A stretch of 64,000 bases of DNA from Nitrososphaerota archaeon (lineage in GTDB: Archaea; Thermoproteota; Nitrososphaeria; Nitrososphaerales; Nitrosopumilaceae): contig VBPL01000038.1 of the NCBI GenBank assembly GCA_005877205.1, forward strand, positions 37,169 to 101,168, given 5' to 3'. Positions within the stretch are counted from its first letter, which is position 1; each line of letters begins with the position of its first letter. Below the pieces are notes generated by a model, which was given only the letters and a program-made list of their open reading frames with translations, was not told where the DNA came from and did no database searches. Positions 1-8,200 of the stretch are shown here, piece by piece. The translations under genes and the position numbers were made by a program.

Positions 1-144
1 GTTAATTCTAAGTCCTGTAGAACTTGCAATTTCCTCGTCTGTTGCATCCTCTGTATTGAGAAGAGAACGGGCCACCTTGAGATATTCATCTCCACCGATT
101 AAAGATGCTATCTTTACAAAAGGGTCTTCATGTTCAACTGTCAT
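1..144 (-). CDS. tfe: Transcription factor TFE (TFIIE-alpha), N-terminal part
   Basis: Partial gene: 48 codons from the ATG at 144, running off the window edge. It encodes the start of the winged-helix domain of archaeal TFE, the general factor that stabilises the open promoter complex of RNA polymerase with TBP and TFB. The visible protein begins MTVEHEDPFVKIASLIGGDE and continues into a segment ending ATDEEIASSTGLRIN, the usual TFE opening. A strong purine-rich ribosome site (gaggaggaggg on the minus strand, about 151-163) fixes the start. aTrm56 and HflX lie just upstream on the same strand, so it could be the last gene of a transcript. Family assignment is from the N-terminal sequence only. 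Confidence 0.8.
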   Translation of the reverse strand, partial: MTVEHEDPFVKIASLIGGDEYLKVARSLLNTEDATDEEIASSTGLRIN

Positions 145-171
145 ATATTCTCCCTCCTCCTCTCTCCATAT

Positions 172-699
172 TTAATCAGTGGTTTTATTCATTACTCTCT
201 TTCCCTTTTTTGTAGGAATTATTTCCCGTTCAGCGTTAGGGTACTTTTGAAATTGTCTACGTTGCAAAATTCTGTCAAGTAATATGGCAAGTGCAGATAT
301 CTCCGAGTGCGGCTGATTTCCTACTGCAACATTGTAATCCGCAATATCGTAAACTTCTCTTGGAACCTTTTCTGCACCTACCACTACTAGGACCTTGTCT
401 TCTTTTCTTAGGTCTGATTGCACTGTGTTAATATCTTCTCCGTACATCGTTAAATGAACAATTTTGAAAGCATCCTTCTTTTTTGATCTAATAACCTCTT
501 TCCAGTTCTCTATAATTTCTACTTTGAAATCACTACCCCACATCTTATTTACTTTGGAAATAGTATCCTTGATTTCTGGATTGGTATCATACATCAATAT
601 TTTTGATGCCCCAAAGGCCCTAGACACTAGTGCTACGTGTGTTGTTACTCTATCATCCCTAACTAATCTTTGACCAATTCGCAGAACTTCAATCTTCAT
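172..699 (-). CDS. trm56: tRNA (cytidine-56-2'-O)-methyltransferase aTrm56
   Basis: 175 aa, normal size for archaeal aTrm56, a SPOUT-family enzyme that 2'-O-methylates C56 in the T-loop of tRNA using SAM. Seen: N-terminal [20 protein letters not shown], and the SAM-binding trefoil-knot stretches VVVGAEKVP (about residues 106-114) and [11 protein letters not shown] (about 123-133). The C-terminal tail is basic. The start codon at 699 overlaps the 3' end of hflX by 11 bp, so the two are translationally coupled. The archaeal-specific family is well characterised, and the assignment rests on clear motif agreement. Confidence 0.9.
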   Translation of the reverse strand: MKIEVLRIGQRLVRDDRVTTHVALVSRAFGASKILMYDTNPEIKDTISKVNKMWGSDFKVEIIENWKEVIRSKKKDAFKIVHLTMYGEDINTVQSDLRKEDKVLVVVGAEKVPREVYDIADYNVAVGNQPHSEISALAILLDRILQRRQFQKYPNAEREIIPTKKGKRVMNKTTD

Positions 700-1816
700 A
701 GTTAATTTCTATTTCTTGTTTTGGTACTTCGTTCTTTTCATTTAATTGTGGTTTATCTTCAATTGCTTGTTGTATCAGGTTTTTTAGCCTAGAAATATTT
801 TGCCCAGTCACAGCAGATATGGGTAACCACTTTTTGTTGTCTTTGAGTGCTAGCTGATCTGCCTTGTCATTGACTTCTTCTTCAGATACAAGATCAGATT
901 TGTTTAGAACAAAAATTATCTTATCTTTGTCGACCCCAATCTCATCTAAGGTAGTAACGCAGCTTCTGAATTTTTTCCTTAATTCTAGTATACTGTCACT
1001 TATATCTACTACCACAATGACAATGTCTGTGTAGGTTAGCTCTTCAAGAGTAGACTTGAATGCCTGAATCATGTAAGCAGGGAGCTTACTGATGAATCCA
1101 ACAGTATCAGATATTAGCACCTCCATTTTTTGTAATATGATCTTTCTAGTAGTAGTTGAAAGAGTAGTGAAAAGCTTGGGGCTCTCTTCTTTGTTTTCAC
1201 CTGTTAACATATTGAAGAGGGTTGTCTTCCCTGCAGATGTATAGCCTGCCAAAGAAACAGTTTTGAAACCAATTCTTTTTCTAGCCTGTCTGTGGAGTTC
1301 ACGTTGTCTTGATGATTTTTGCAACTTGGACTTTACGCTATTCATTCTGTTTTTGATATCATTGGAGTAGACATCAACTTCGAATTTTCCAATTCCCATG
1401 AATCCAGGCTGTTCTCCCATTTTAGCAAGCCTTACTTTTTCTTTTGCTCTTGACATCTCGTATCTTAGTTGAGCTAGCTTTACTTGAAGAATGGATTCAG
1501 AACTTCTTGCTCTTCGTTCAAAGATCTGTAAAATCAGAGCTTCTCTGTCCAAAATATTTGTCTTCAAAGTAGAAGCAAGATTATAGTTCTGACTTGGCTT
1601 GAGTATTTCGTCAAATATCACAACATCAGGTTTTAACGAATTGACCAACTCTTTTAATTCCTCTACCTTTCCCTCACCGATTCCGTATTTTGCCCTGTTA
1701 AGAAACTTCTGGCGGATTATTTTACGGATATCATATCCAGCGGACTCGCAAAGAGCAATCGCTTCCTTTACTGCATCCTCTTTATCGTAGGTTATTAAGA
1801 TGGCAGAATCTTTCAA
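689..1816 (-). CDS. hflX: GTPase HflX
   Basis: 375 aa HflX, a ribosome-associated GTPase involved in ribosome rescue or splitting in other organisms. Domain order: N-terminal HflX domain with the glycine-rich [18 protein letters not shown] (about 41-58), a coiled-coil linker, then the G domain with G1 GYTSAGKTT (191-199), G3 DTVGF (237-241) and G4 NKSD (305-308). The acidic C-terminal tail is short. The start is TTG at 1814-1816; no ATG lies nearby in frame. It is followed with an 11-bp overlap by aTrm56 and preceded by the PhoU-like regulator on the same strand, 26 bp away. Confidence 0.92.
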   Translation of the reverse strand: MKDSAILITYDKEDAVKEAIALCESAGYDIRKIIRQKFLNRAKYGIGEGKVEELKELVNSLKPDVVIFDEILKPSQNYNLASTLKTNILDREALILQIFERRARSSESILQVKLAQLRYEMSRAKEKVRLAKMGEQPGFMGIGKFEVDVYSNDIKNRMNSVKSKLQKSSRQRELHRQARKRIGFKTVSLAGYTSAGKTTLFNMLTGENKEESPKLFTTLSTTTRKIILQKMEVLISDTVGFISKLPAYMIQAFKSTLEELTYTDIVIVVVDISDSILELRKKFRSCVTTLDEIGVDKDKIIFVLNKSDLVSEEEVNDKADQLALKDNKKWLPISAVTGQNISRLKNLIQQAIEDKPQLNEKNEVPKQEIEINYED

Positions 1817-1842
1817 TGTCTTTACTACTGACCACTCGTATC

Positions 1843-2886
1843 TTATTGTTTTCGAAGGGTCTTTTCAATGGTCATGTTCAAGACAATCTCAGCAATATCG
1901 CTTGCATATTCCGATATTCTTCGCATGTTCTCATTCATCCTTCGTACACGATAAATCTCCTCATCATCCCTTAGTGATCTCATGCTATCGAGGATCCTTT
2001 TTTCATATCTAGATATTTCAAAGGTCTTTTCGATCGTTCGTTCTGCTTGGCTGAAATCCCTCTTGAATAAAGAAAGACAGGCTTCGTCTAGCACTGACAG
2101 TGAAAAGTTATTCATTTCTTGAATAGGCTCTAGCACTGATTTTCTGATTGGCCTTTTGAACTCGAGAAGATCTTTTGCTATTGCAGTAGCATGGTCGCCA
2201 ACCCGTTCTATGTTCTTTACAATTAATCTATACCCAAGACAATGATGTGGGCTTTCTATTCCCATTTCTTTTAACATGTGTTCATTTTGTATGGCAATTT
2301 TTAGTTGTCGTATTATGTAAAAGCTAAATCTATCAACTTCATCATCACTACTTATGACTTCTTTTGCCAAATCATAGTTTGCCTCTCCGAGTGCCAGCAT
2401 AGCGTCATTTTGCATAGATTTTGCAATTATCAACATTCTTTTCAATGCACCGTCTACTGAAAGTTCAAAGAGATTGATGAGTACTTGGATAGTAATGCCT
2501 TCTGTTGAATCTGCAATGATCTCAGTACCCATCAACATACCCTTGACTGCATTTTTTACTGCGTTTCTTTGTGATGGTTTCAATCTTCCAAGCTTGGGCT
2601 TTACGTGTATGATACTAAAACCAAGAAGATAAAGCGAAATAAGCTTCCTAATAATTACTGATCCTTCATCATCTTGTTTTATTTCGATTGTTGCATCTTC
2701 GGCGCCAGCAATTTTGTTGTGATGTTTTAATGGGACAATCTGCAAAGCTGAGATCCCCTGACGTACGACTGCAACTTGATCACCCTGTCTGAGACCCATC
2801 TCAGTTATCCATTGTTTCGGTAACGAGACAATATAGGAAGACTTGCCAGTAAACTGTATTTTCCTCATTTCTTCATTGTTTCCCAT
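1843..2886 (-). CDS. AbrB-PhoU phosphate uptake regulator-like protein
   Basis: About 347 aa. The N-terminus ([20 protein letters not shown]) is an AbrB/SpoVT swapped-hairpin DNA-binding domain; the rest is two PhoU-like helical repeats (roughly residues 105-200 and 215-325) with the typical [13 protein letters not shown] and [12 protein letters not shown] segments. Such fusions are archaeal regulators probably tied to phosphate transport, but no pst genes are adjacent. The longest frame opens at 2907. I prefer ATG 2886, because a TATA box on the minus strand (2909-2916) puts the transcript start at about 2886-2888, giving a leaderless message. It is divergent from the PUA gene. Confidence 0.8.
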   Translation of the reverse strand: MGNNEEMRKIQFTGKSSYIVSLPKQWITEMGLRQGDQVAVVRQGISALQIVPLKHHNKIAGAEDATIEIKQDDEGSVIIRKLISLYLLGFSIIHVKPKLGRLKPSQRNAVKNAVKGMLMGTEIIADSTEGITIQVLINLFELSVDGALKRMLIIAKSMQNDAMLALGEANYDLAKEVISSDDEVDRFSFYIIRQLKIAIQNEHMLKEMGIESPHHCLGYRLIVKNIERVGDHATAIAKDLLEFKRPIRKSVLEPIQEMNNFSLSVLDEACLSLFKRDFSQAERTIEKTFEISRYEKRILDSMRSLRDDEEIYRVRRMNENMRRISEYASDIAEIVLNMTIEKTLRKQ

Positions 2887-2908
2887 ACTCCATGTATCAT
2901 GAATCATT

Positions 2909-2937
2909 CTATATAGTTTTTCGGGTGTGCTATATAG
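2909..2937. promoter_or_regulatory. Divergent pair of archaeal TATA boxes
   Basis: Two copies of CTATATAG lie at 2909-2916 and 2930-2937 (the motif is its own reverse complement). The first sits about 26 nt from ATG 2886 on the minus strand (PhoU-like gene). The second sits about 26 nt upstream of position 2960, just before ATG 2973 on the plus strand (PUA gene). Archaeal transcription starts about 25 nt from the TATA centre, so this pair decides both starts and rules out the longer frames that overlap here. Confidence 0.6.
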
Positions 2938-2972
2938 TAAGTCTCAGAATTGCAAAAATAATTAGATGTCGC

Positions 2973-3449
2973 ATGATTAATGAAAATCGGATGGACCCGA
3001 TTCTAAAAATCAGATATACGTTGGATGCCCTTTTTGGAACAGGCGTTTCGAGGTATCTCCCAAAGGACATTAGAATCACATATTCAAAAAGAACTGGCCG
3101 AATTCAACATGCATATCAGGATGATAAATTACTATGCACTCTACGAATAGATGGGGGGCTAGCCATTACACCACATTTTGCTCAAATTCTTATGAAAAGT
3201 AAGAAATTTCGAGAAAACTGCCTTGAGGTAGATAACGATTCGAAGTCATTTATCGAAGATGGAAAATCCGTCTTCTGTGGACACGTTAAATGGTGCGGTA
3301 AGAACGTTCTGATAGGGGCCGATGTGCCAATCCTATATAATGACAAAGTTATTGCTGTCGGTAAGGCAGTCCTATCATCAAGTATGATAAGATCTCTTAA
3401 GAGAGGCGTAGCAGTTAGGATCAGAGATAGTTTAAAAAGTCCAGATTGA
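2973..3449 (+). CDS. PUA-domain RNA-binding protein
   Basis: About 158 aa. The second half (ITPHFAQILM to the C-terminus) is a PUA domain with the hallmark glycine segments GKSVFCGHV, NVLIGADVPIL and VIAVGKAVLS; the first half is a short alpha/beta pre-PUA domain. Such proteins bind structured RNA such as tRNA or rRNA; the substrate is not readable here. The reading frame is open from 2892, but the TATA box at 2930-2937 lies inside that extension, so ATG 2973 (or 2991) is the likely start. It is followed 16 bp later by NAC, a common archaeal pairing that suggests a role in translation. Confidence 0.75.
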   Translation: MINENRMDPILKIRYTLDALFGTGVSRYLPKDIRITYSKRTGRIQHAYQDDKLLCTLRIDGGLAITPHFAQILMKSKKFRENCLEVDNDSKSFIEDGKSVFCGHVKWCGKNVLIGADVPILYNDKVIAVGKAVLSSSMIRSLKRGVAVRIRDSLKSPD

Positions 3450-3465
3450 GGAGAATGGGTATACA

Positions 3466-3807
3466 ATGATGCGTGGCGGTAACCGCGAAATGCGGCGAAT
3501 GTTGGATAGAATGGGTCTTGAAATGAAGGACGTCCAAAACGTGCAGGAAGTCATAATCAAGACTGATACAAAAGAGATTATAATTACCAAACCATCGGTC
3601 ACAGAAATGAAGGCCAAGGATAATTCCATTTTTCAGGTTATTGCAGATAGTTATGAAGAAAGGGAACTAGAAGTACCAGTATTTAGTCAAGAGGATATAA
3701 TGCTTGTAGCTCAACAGGCTAATGTATCCCCAGAACAGGCAACAAAAGCATTAACTGAAGCAAAAGGGGATTTGGCTAGAGCGATACTTTTATTGACAAC
3801 TAAATAA
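3466..3807 (+). CDS. nac: Nascent polypeptide-associated complex protein (NAC)
   Basis: 113 aa, normal for archaeal NAC-alpha. It binds near the ribosomal exit tunnel and shields nascent chains. Seen: the NAC beta-barrel domain (about residues 5-65, starting GGNREMRRMLDRMGLEM) and a C-terminal UBA domain (about 75-112, with EDIMLVAQQANVSPEQATKA). A gaggag ribosome site lies a short distance before the ATG at 3466. It directly follows the PUA-domain gene on the same strand and probably shares its promoter. Confidence 0.92.
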   Translation: MMRGGNREMRRMLDRMGLEMKDVQNVQEVIIKTDTKEIIITKPSVTEMKAKDNSIFQVIADSYEERELEVPVFSQEDIMLVAQQANVSPEQATKALTEAKGDLARAILLLTTK

Positions 3808-3977
3808 GTATCTTTGATCAAGAATAAATTACAGATAAACTTTAAATTTTCCAAGAAGGAAGGTTAGGTATAGCGTACCAAGCCCAAAACAACATTGCGA
3901 TTGCAACGGTATCAGGCAGATCATATTTTAAATTCGTAAATACTCTAAAGCGTCTAAAGTTAAGCTACGATTCAGTA

Positions 3978-4523
3978 TTGCCTGAAGAGATTACTAGCTC
4001 TGATAAAAGACTAATTCTTACAACTGTTAGAGAATCTGAAAAAATTCCAAGTAATCTGATTCTCTTTGATGATGAATTTGATTACGACCCAACCATCGTT
4101 AGGGGAAAAATAGTGGAGAAGCTAGAATCAGGAATTCATCACGGCTCGTTGGTAATAGGAATTGATCCTGGTAATAGAATTGGACTTTCTGTATTCTATT
4201 ACGAAAAGGAAATCGAGAGCTCAATATACACATCAGTTGATGATTTAATTTCGCACATTGTGAAAATCTTGGTAGGACTACACGCCAAGCGAAAAGTTGT
4301 CAAAGTAGGAAATGGAAACATGAAGATTGCAAGACAGCTAACTAACTTACTGAACCTTCGGTTCTGTTCACATTTTGAGTTGGAATTCGTAGACGAACGA
4401 AAGACATCATTAAGAGTAAGAAATTACAATAAAAGAGGAGAACGGGACAAAGTATCTGCAAGATACATTACTCAAAGAGAGGGATACCGACATCTTGTTC
4501 TACCGCTGTCGAGAACCGGTTAA
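3978..4523 (+). CDS. RNase H-like fold protein, unknown role
   Basis: At least 181 aa from a TTG at 3978. The segment VIGIDPGNRIGLSVFYYE matches the first beta-strand motif of RNase H/RuvC-type folds (an acidic residue in IDPG), so a nuclease- or resolvase-like fold is plausible; this is inference. The frame stays open upstream to 3846, and the translation before 3978 (for example IAIATVSGRSYFKFVNTLKR from 3894) looks like real protein. No ATG, GTG or TTG is in frame there. A purine run aaggaagg (about 3856-3863) precedes an ATA at 3870, so a rare start codon or an upstream frameshift is possible. The true N-terminus is unsettled. Confidence 0.6.
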   Translation: MPEEITSSDKRLILTTVRESEKIPSNLILFDDEFDYDPTIVRGKIVEKLESGIHHGSLVIGIDPGNRIGLSVFYYEKEIESSIYTSVDDLISHIVKILVGLHAKRKVVKVGNGNMKIARQLTNLLNLRFCSHFELEFVDERKTSLRVRNYNKRGERDKVSARYITQREGYRHLVLPLSRTG

Positions 4524-4600
4524 TGATGGAAAAATTATGAAGATGCTTTATATAGTATATCGAAAAAAACCATAAAAAATGACGAATTTCGCGTTTTTAG

Positions 4601-4636
4601 AAAACATATATATTTATCATATGTTTTTTCTTTTTT
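4601..4636 (+). terminator. Hairpin followed by T-rich run
   Basis: A perfect 9-bp inverted repeat (AAAACATAT at 4601-4609 and ATATGTTTT at 4619-4627, 9-nt loop) runs into a T-rich stretch (ttttttctttttt). It follows the RNase H-like gene and lies before the promoter of the zinc-ribbon gene. Archaeal termination relies mainly on the T-run; the hairpin may be incidental. Confidence 0.45.
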
Positions 4637-4771
4637 CCTGAAATCTGTTCAAATAGTGTTGCGCAGTCATTATAAATCTTGCAAATAATTTTGGACCACA
4701 TTGTAGAAATTTCTGATCTACGCTTAAATATTTACTAATACTATATAAAATTACACAAGGTAGAATCAGAA

Positions 4772-5008
4772 ATGACATGTAAAGGAATATGCACAAGATA
4801 CAAGGCACAAAAGCCAGTAGGTACGGGCCGTTACGCGTCAGGACAGAAAAGATGTCAAATTTGTGAAATTTTCATAAAATGGGAAGGTCTTTGGTGTCCT
4901 TGTTGCGGATACAGACTCAGAACTAAACCACGAAACCTCAAATACAAAGCAAAGCTACGCGCAAGAGTCGAAGCTGATCAATTAGAAGCGATAGCAATAA
5001 AGGCGTAG
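4772..5008 (+). CDS. Small zinc-ribbon protein, conserved thaumarchaeal type
   Basis: 78 aa. Cysteines at 3 and 7, then C28-x2-C31 and C42-P-C44-C45-G form a zinc-ribbon, followed by a basic and helical C-terminus (residues 51-78). Proteins of this type recur in thaumarchaeal genomes without an assigned function; nucleic acid binding is a reasonable guess. A TATA-like element (ctatataaa, about 4740-4748) lies about 27 nt upstream of the ATG, so the mRNA is nearly leaderless. It is followed 17 bp later by the next gene. Confidence 0.7.
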   Translation: MTCKGICTRYKAQKPVGTGRYASGQKRCQICEIFIKWEGLWCPCCGYRLRTKPRNLKYKAKLRARVEADQLEAIAIKA

Positions 5009-5025
5009 TTAGCTGACTTAGGCTG

Positions 5026-5361
5026 TTGATATCACAAGTCGGTTATAAGGAAAAAACCGTAAAGGTGAATCATAGAGATTTCTTGGTACAAATTGTTCCC
5101 TTCGACAATGGAAATTTTATTTCTATAACAGAGGGAAAGGAAAAGATAGGAACACTTGTTGTTTCAATCGGCTCCGGTGGCCGTACAAGTACTGCTACAG
5201 TAATACCATCAAAATCCGAAACTACATTTCTCAAAATGGTATCAGAACGTGTAGCGGCTACGATAAACGGAATCTGCATCTTTTCGCTTAGTATCCAAAA
5301 AGAGTTAGAACTTGATAGTATGAAAGTTCTAATGAACGAAGTCATGGAGATTATAAAATAA
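5026..5361 (+). CDS. Small conserved protein, possibly proteasome-assembly-chaperone-like
   Basis: 111 aa from a TTG start at 5026. The mixed alpha/beta pattern (GTLVVSIGSGG, then TATVIPSKSETTFLKMVSER) recalls the proteasome assembly chaperone 3/4 fold, but I hold this with low certainty. No cysteines of a metal site, no membrane segment, no signal peptide. Its stop codon overlaps the ATG of the UbiD gene (TAATG at 5359-5363), so the two are co-translated. That coupling is the best clue to its role. Confidence 0.55.
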   Translation: MISQVGYKEKTVKVNHRDFLVQIVPFDNGNFISITEGKEKIGTLVVSIGSGGRTSTATVIPSKSETTFLKMVSERVAATINGICIFSLSIQKELELDSMKVLMNEVMEIIK

Positions 5362-6695
5362 TGAGTTCTGATCTGCGAGACTATCTAGCTCAGATTTTAA
5401 AGAAAAAAGATTTAACTGTAGTAAAAAAGACAGTTTCTACAAAATACGAGATAGCAGCAATTACCGCAAAAATGGATGGTTCAAAGGCCATACTTTTTGA
5501 GAAAGTCAAGGAAAGCAGATTCCGCATAGTTTCAAATTTGGTTGGCACAAAAGAGAGATTTGCACAAGCAGTTGGAGCTTCACAGCACAAGATACATGAT
5601 AAAGTCATTTGGGCTATAAAACATACATCAAAGCCCAGAATAGTTGCAAAAGGTAAATTTATGGAAAATCAATCACACGACCTCTTCATTTTACCGATAG
5701 TAACTCATTTTGCAAAAGAGCCTGGTCCTTTTATCACCTCTTCTATTATTTACACACGAAATCAAGAGGTAGGAACACAAAATTCTTCATTTCACAGGTT
5801 GCTTCTACTTGATAAGAGACATTTTTCGGTCAGAATGGTCGAAGGTAGGCATCTTCACAGGACGTATATGTATGCTAAAGAACATGGGGAAGACCTCCGA
5901 GTTGCGATCACCGTGGGAGTTCATCCAGCAGTATCGATCGCAGGAGCATATCAAGCAGAATGGGGACAAGACGAGCTTGAAATTGCTAATGAGCTTCTAG
6001 GTAGAAAGCTCACACTTGCAATGTGTCCTTATTCTGGTCTGTTAGTACCATCTGAAGCAGAAATAGTAATGGAAGGTCGTATTCTAAAGGATAAAAACTA
6101 CAAGGAATGGATGGTTGAGATGCTGCGTACTTATGATTTCAAACGTATGCAACCAGTATTTGAGCTAGACAGAATACATTACAGAAATAAACCAATCTTT
6201 CATGATATACTCTCAGGCTACGGGGAACATAGATTGCTAATGGGCATGCCCATTGAAGCTAAGCTCAACAGAAATCTCAAAAAAGTTTTGCCACAGACTA
6301 GAAAAGTCGTGTTGACAGAAGGCGGGTGTAAATGGCTTCATGCTGTAGTTCAGATGTCAAAAAAACGAGAATCTGATCCAAAAAAAGCTATCAAGGTAGC
6401 ATTTGCTACACATAGATCGCTCAAAAACGTGATCGTGGTGGATGACGATATTAATCCATTAGATCCTGTTGCCGTAGAATATGCAATGGCGACCCGATTC
6501 CAAGCAGATAAGGATCTTGTGGTAATACCCAAAGTTAGGGGCTCTAGCCTTGATCCATCCAGTGACCAGAAGAACCTACTTACTACCAAAATGGGTGTTG
6601 ATGCCACAAAATCATTTTCAAAAAACTCACAAGGATTTGAGATTGCCACGATTCCTGGGTCAGACAAACTATACCTGAAAAATTATTTGAAATAA
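5361..6695 (+). CDS. UbiD-family decarboxylase, candidate anhydromevalonate phosphate decarboxylase
   Basis: 444 aa, full-length UbiD family (prenylated-FMN-dependent decarboxylases). Characteristic stretches seen include EVGTQNSSFHRLLLLDKRHF (about 133-152), VAITVGVHPAVSIAGAYQ, and IVVDDDINPLDPVAVEYAMATR near the C-terminus, which carries the conserved acidic residues. In archaea with the modified mevalonate pathway, a UbiD homolog decarboxylates trans-anhydromevalonate 5-phosphate to isopentenyl phosphate. The window also encodes isopentenyl phosphate kinase, mevalonate kinase, Idi and GGPP synthase, which supports this role. An alternative is an aromatic-acid decarboxylase. No UbiX is present in the window. 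Confidence 0.85.
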   Translation: MSSDLRDYLAQILKKKDLTVVKKTVSTKYEIAAITAKMDGSKAILFEKVKESRFRIVSNLVGTKERFAQAVGASQHKIHDKVIWAIKHTSKPRIVAKGKFMENQSHDLFILPIVTHFAKEPGPFITSSIIYTRNQEVGTQNSSFHRLLLLDKRHFSVRMVEGRHLHRTYMYAKEHGEDLRVAITVGVHPAVSIAGAYQAEWGQDELEIANELLGRKLTLAMCPYSGLLVPSEAEIVMEGRILKDKNYKEWMVEMLRTYDFKRMQPVFELDRIHYRNKPIFHDILSGYGEHRLLMGMPIEAKLNRNLKKVLPQTRKVVLTEGGCKWLHAVVQMSKKRESDPKKAIKVAFATHRSLKNVIVVDDDINPLDPVAVEYAMATRFQADKDLVVIPKVRGSSLDPSSDQKNLLTTKMGVDATKSFSKNSQGFEIATIPGSDKLYLKNYLK

Positions 6696-6708
6696 ACCAA
6701 AACCTAAC

Positions 6709-7614
6709 CTATAGTGCAGAATCTATCATAAGTGCTATGAAAAGTATGGCAAGATATGGACTTGAAAACTTGAACAATGTCCAGGATGCTCGCTCTGATG
6801 GTTTAACAAGAAGCCACACGCTCAGAGCAATCATGATCGCACCAGATGCCACTGCAGTGTACAAATAGACTTCATGGAAGAGGTGTTTTCCAGGAGAATC
6901 AGTCATGAAAAACGGAAGCACACTGAAAAGAACCATCATAAGGGTTGTACCAGCAATGACACGAACAGAAGTCTTCTCAGATTGAACCGCAGTCAGCATT
7001 GGAACTTTAACTTTATTGTAGTCTTCTTTGACATGCAAAGTAAGACTCCAGATATGCATTGGAATCCAAACAAAAACCAATCCAGCCATGACTAGCCCTA
7101 AATCCCAGAGTCCAGTTGTGGTAACTGCCACATATCCAATCATAGCAGGAGCTCCGCCGGAAAATCCTCCGAGAACAATGTTGGTTCTACTCCTTCGTTT
7201 GAGTAGCTTGCTGTAGACTAGGATATTGTCAGCTAGACCAAAAGCCATGAAAATTCCAGCCCAGATATTGATTGCAAAGGAGGAGACCAGTGATATAGCA
7301 GCTAAAACTAATCCAAAATACAATGCCTTTTCTGCTGGATAGATTCTTCTACTTGGGATTGGCCTGTCTTTTGTTCTTTCCATTATTGCGTCTATGTCTC
7401 GGTCATTGTAGTTTGTCAAAGTATTGGCAGCTGCGGAACCTGCAATGACACCACCAATCAGTAACCCCCATGTAGGAGGTGACACTGGTGTGTGATACAG
7501 ATTAGAAGCGGTAAATGCTGCACCTATTGCAGTGAAAACCAAAAGATACCATATCTTTGGCTTGGTAACTTCGTAGTATACTTTGATCCTAGAACTAGCT
7601 TTTGTTGTTAGCAA
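6709..7614 (-). CDS. ctaB: Protoheme IX farnesyltransferase (heme o synthase)
   Basis: 301 aa integral membrane UbiA-superfamily prenyltransferase that attaches the farnesyl group to heme b for the heme-copper terminal oxidase. Seen: the first Asp-rich prenyl-diphosphate/Mg site NYNDRDIDAIMERTKDRP (about 68-85) followed by IPSRRI, and about eight hydrophobic segments. Family members typical of CtaB/COX10 match this length and motif closely. It is convergent with the UbiD gene (13 bp between stops). The Lrp regulator sits upstream on the same strand, 51 bp away. It implies an aerobic respiratory chain. Confidence 0.9.
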   Translation of the reverse strand: MLTTKASSRIKVYYEVTKPKIWYLLVFTAIGAAFTASNLYHTPVSPPTWGLLIGGVIAGSAAANTLTNYNDRDIDAIMERTKDRPIPSRRIYPAEKALYFGLVLAAISLVSSFAINIWAGIFMAFGLADNILVYSKLLKRRSRTNIVLGGFSGGAPAMIGYVAVTTTGLWDLGLVMAGLVFVWIPMHIWSLTLHVKEDYNKVKVPMLTAVQSEKTSVRVIAGTTLMMVLFSVLPFFMTDSPGKHLFHEVYLYTAVASGAIMIALSVWLLVKPSERASWTLFKFSSPYLAILFIALMIDSAL

Positions 7615-7665
7615 ACTCTCGCATCTTTTGGGCTTTTAGTTATTTATAGGTTGAAAAAGGTTCCA

Positions 7666-8124
7666 TTATTTTGCTGGCTTGTAAGGCATGGGTTTGGTAG
7701 TTCTTTTCATTTCTATGAAGCTCTCCGAGCGTTGGACTCCCTGAATCCGCCCTAGCCTTTCGGATATCAATCTGTGCATCTCGTCTAGGTTCTTGGCATA
7801 CATTGTCACAATAATGTCAAACCTACCAGTAACTTCGGAAATCTCCCTTACCTCCGGAATTTTCATCAATTCCTCAATGACGTTATCTCTCATTTTTGAG
7901 TCCATGTTTACACCGGTCAGGGCTTTTACCGTGTAGCCTAATTCCCTATCATTTACTACTATGGTAAAGCGCTCGATAAGCTTTCTTTTTACAAGTCTCT
8001 TAATTCGGCTGTATACCACAGAAGAATTAACATTAATCTTCTTTGAGATTCGTGGAACAGAGATATTTGCATCCTGAGATAATTCTGATAAAATAATCAT
8101 ATCGAGATCATCAACTTTTGCCAT
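7666..8124 (-). CDS. Lrp/AsnC family transcriptional regulator
   Basis: 152 aa. N-terminal winged helix-turn-helix (LDMIILSELSQDANISVPRI, then VVYSRIKRLVKRKLI; about residues 7-55) and a C-terminal RAM/AsnC ligand-binding domain (about 65-140) containing VREISEVTGRFDIIVTMYAK. Lrp-type regulators usually sense amino acids. The next gene upstream on the same strand is aspartate-semialdehyde dehydrogenase, so control of lysine/threonine/methionine synthesis is possible but is inference from position only. Confidence 0.88.
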   Translation of the reverse strand: MAKVDDLDMIILSELSQDANISVPRISKKINVNSSVVYSRIKRLVKRKLIERFTIVVNDRELGYTVKALTGVNMDSKMRDNVIEELMKIPEVREISEVTGRFDIIVTMYAKNLDEMHRLISERLGRIQGVQRSESFIEMKRTTKPMPYKPAK

Positions 8125-8200
8125 TCAAAACACCGATTATTGTGAATAAATAGATCCTAATAAAGTTGTTATTATAATTTTTCTATGATTTTCTATTTGG

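Noticed and set aside
2892..2972. Long N-terminal extension of the PUA-domain protein
   Set aside because: The gene's own TATA box lies within it, and it would overlap the divergent PhoU gene.
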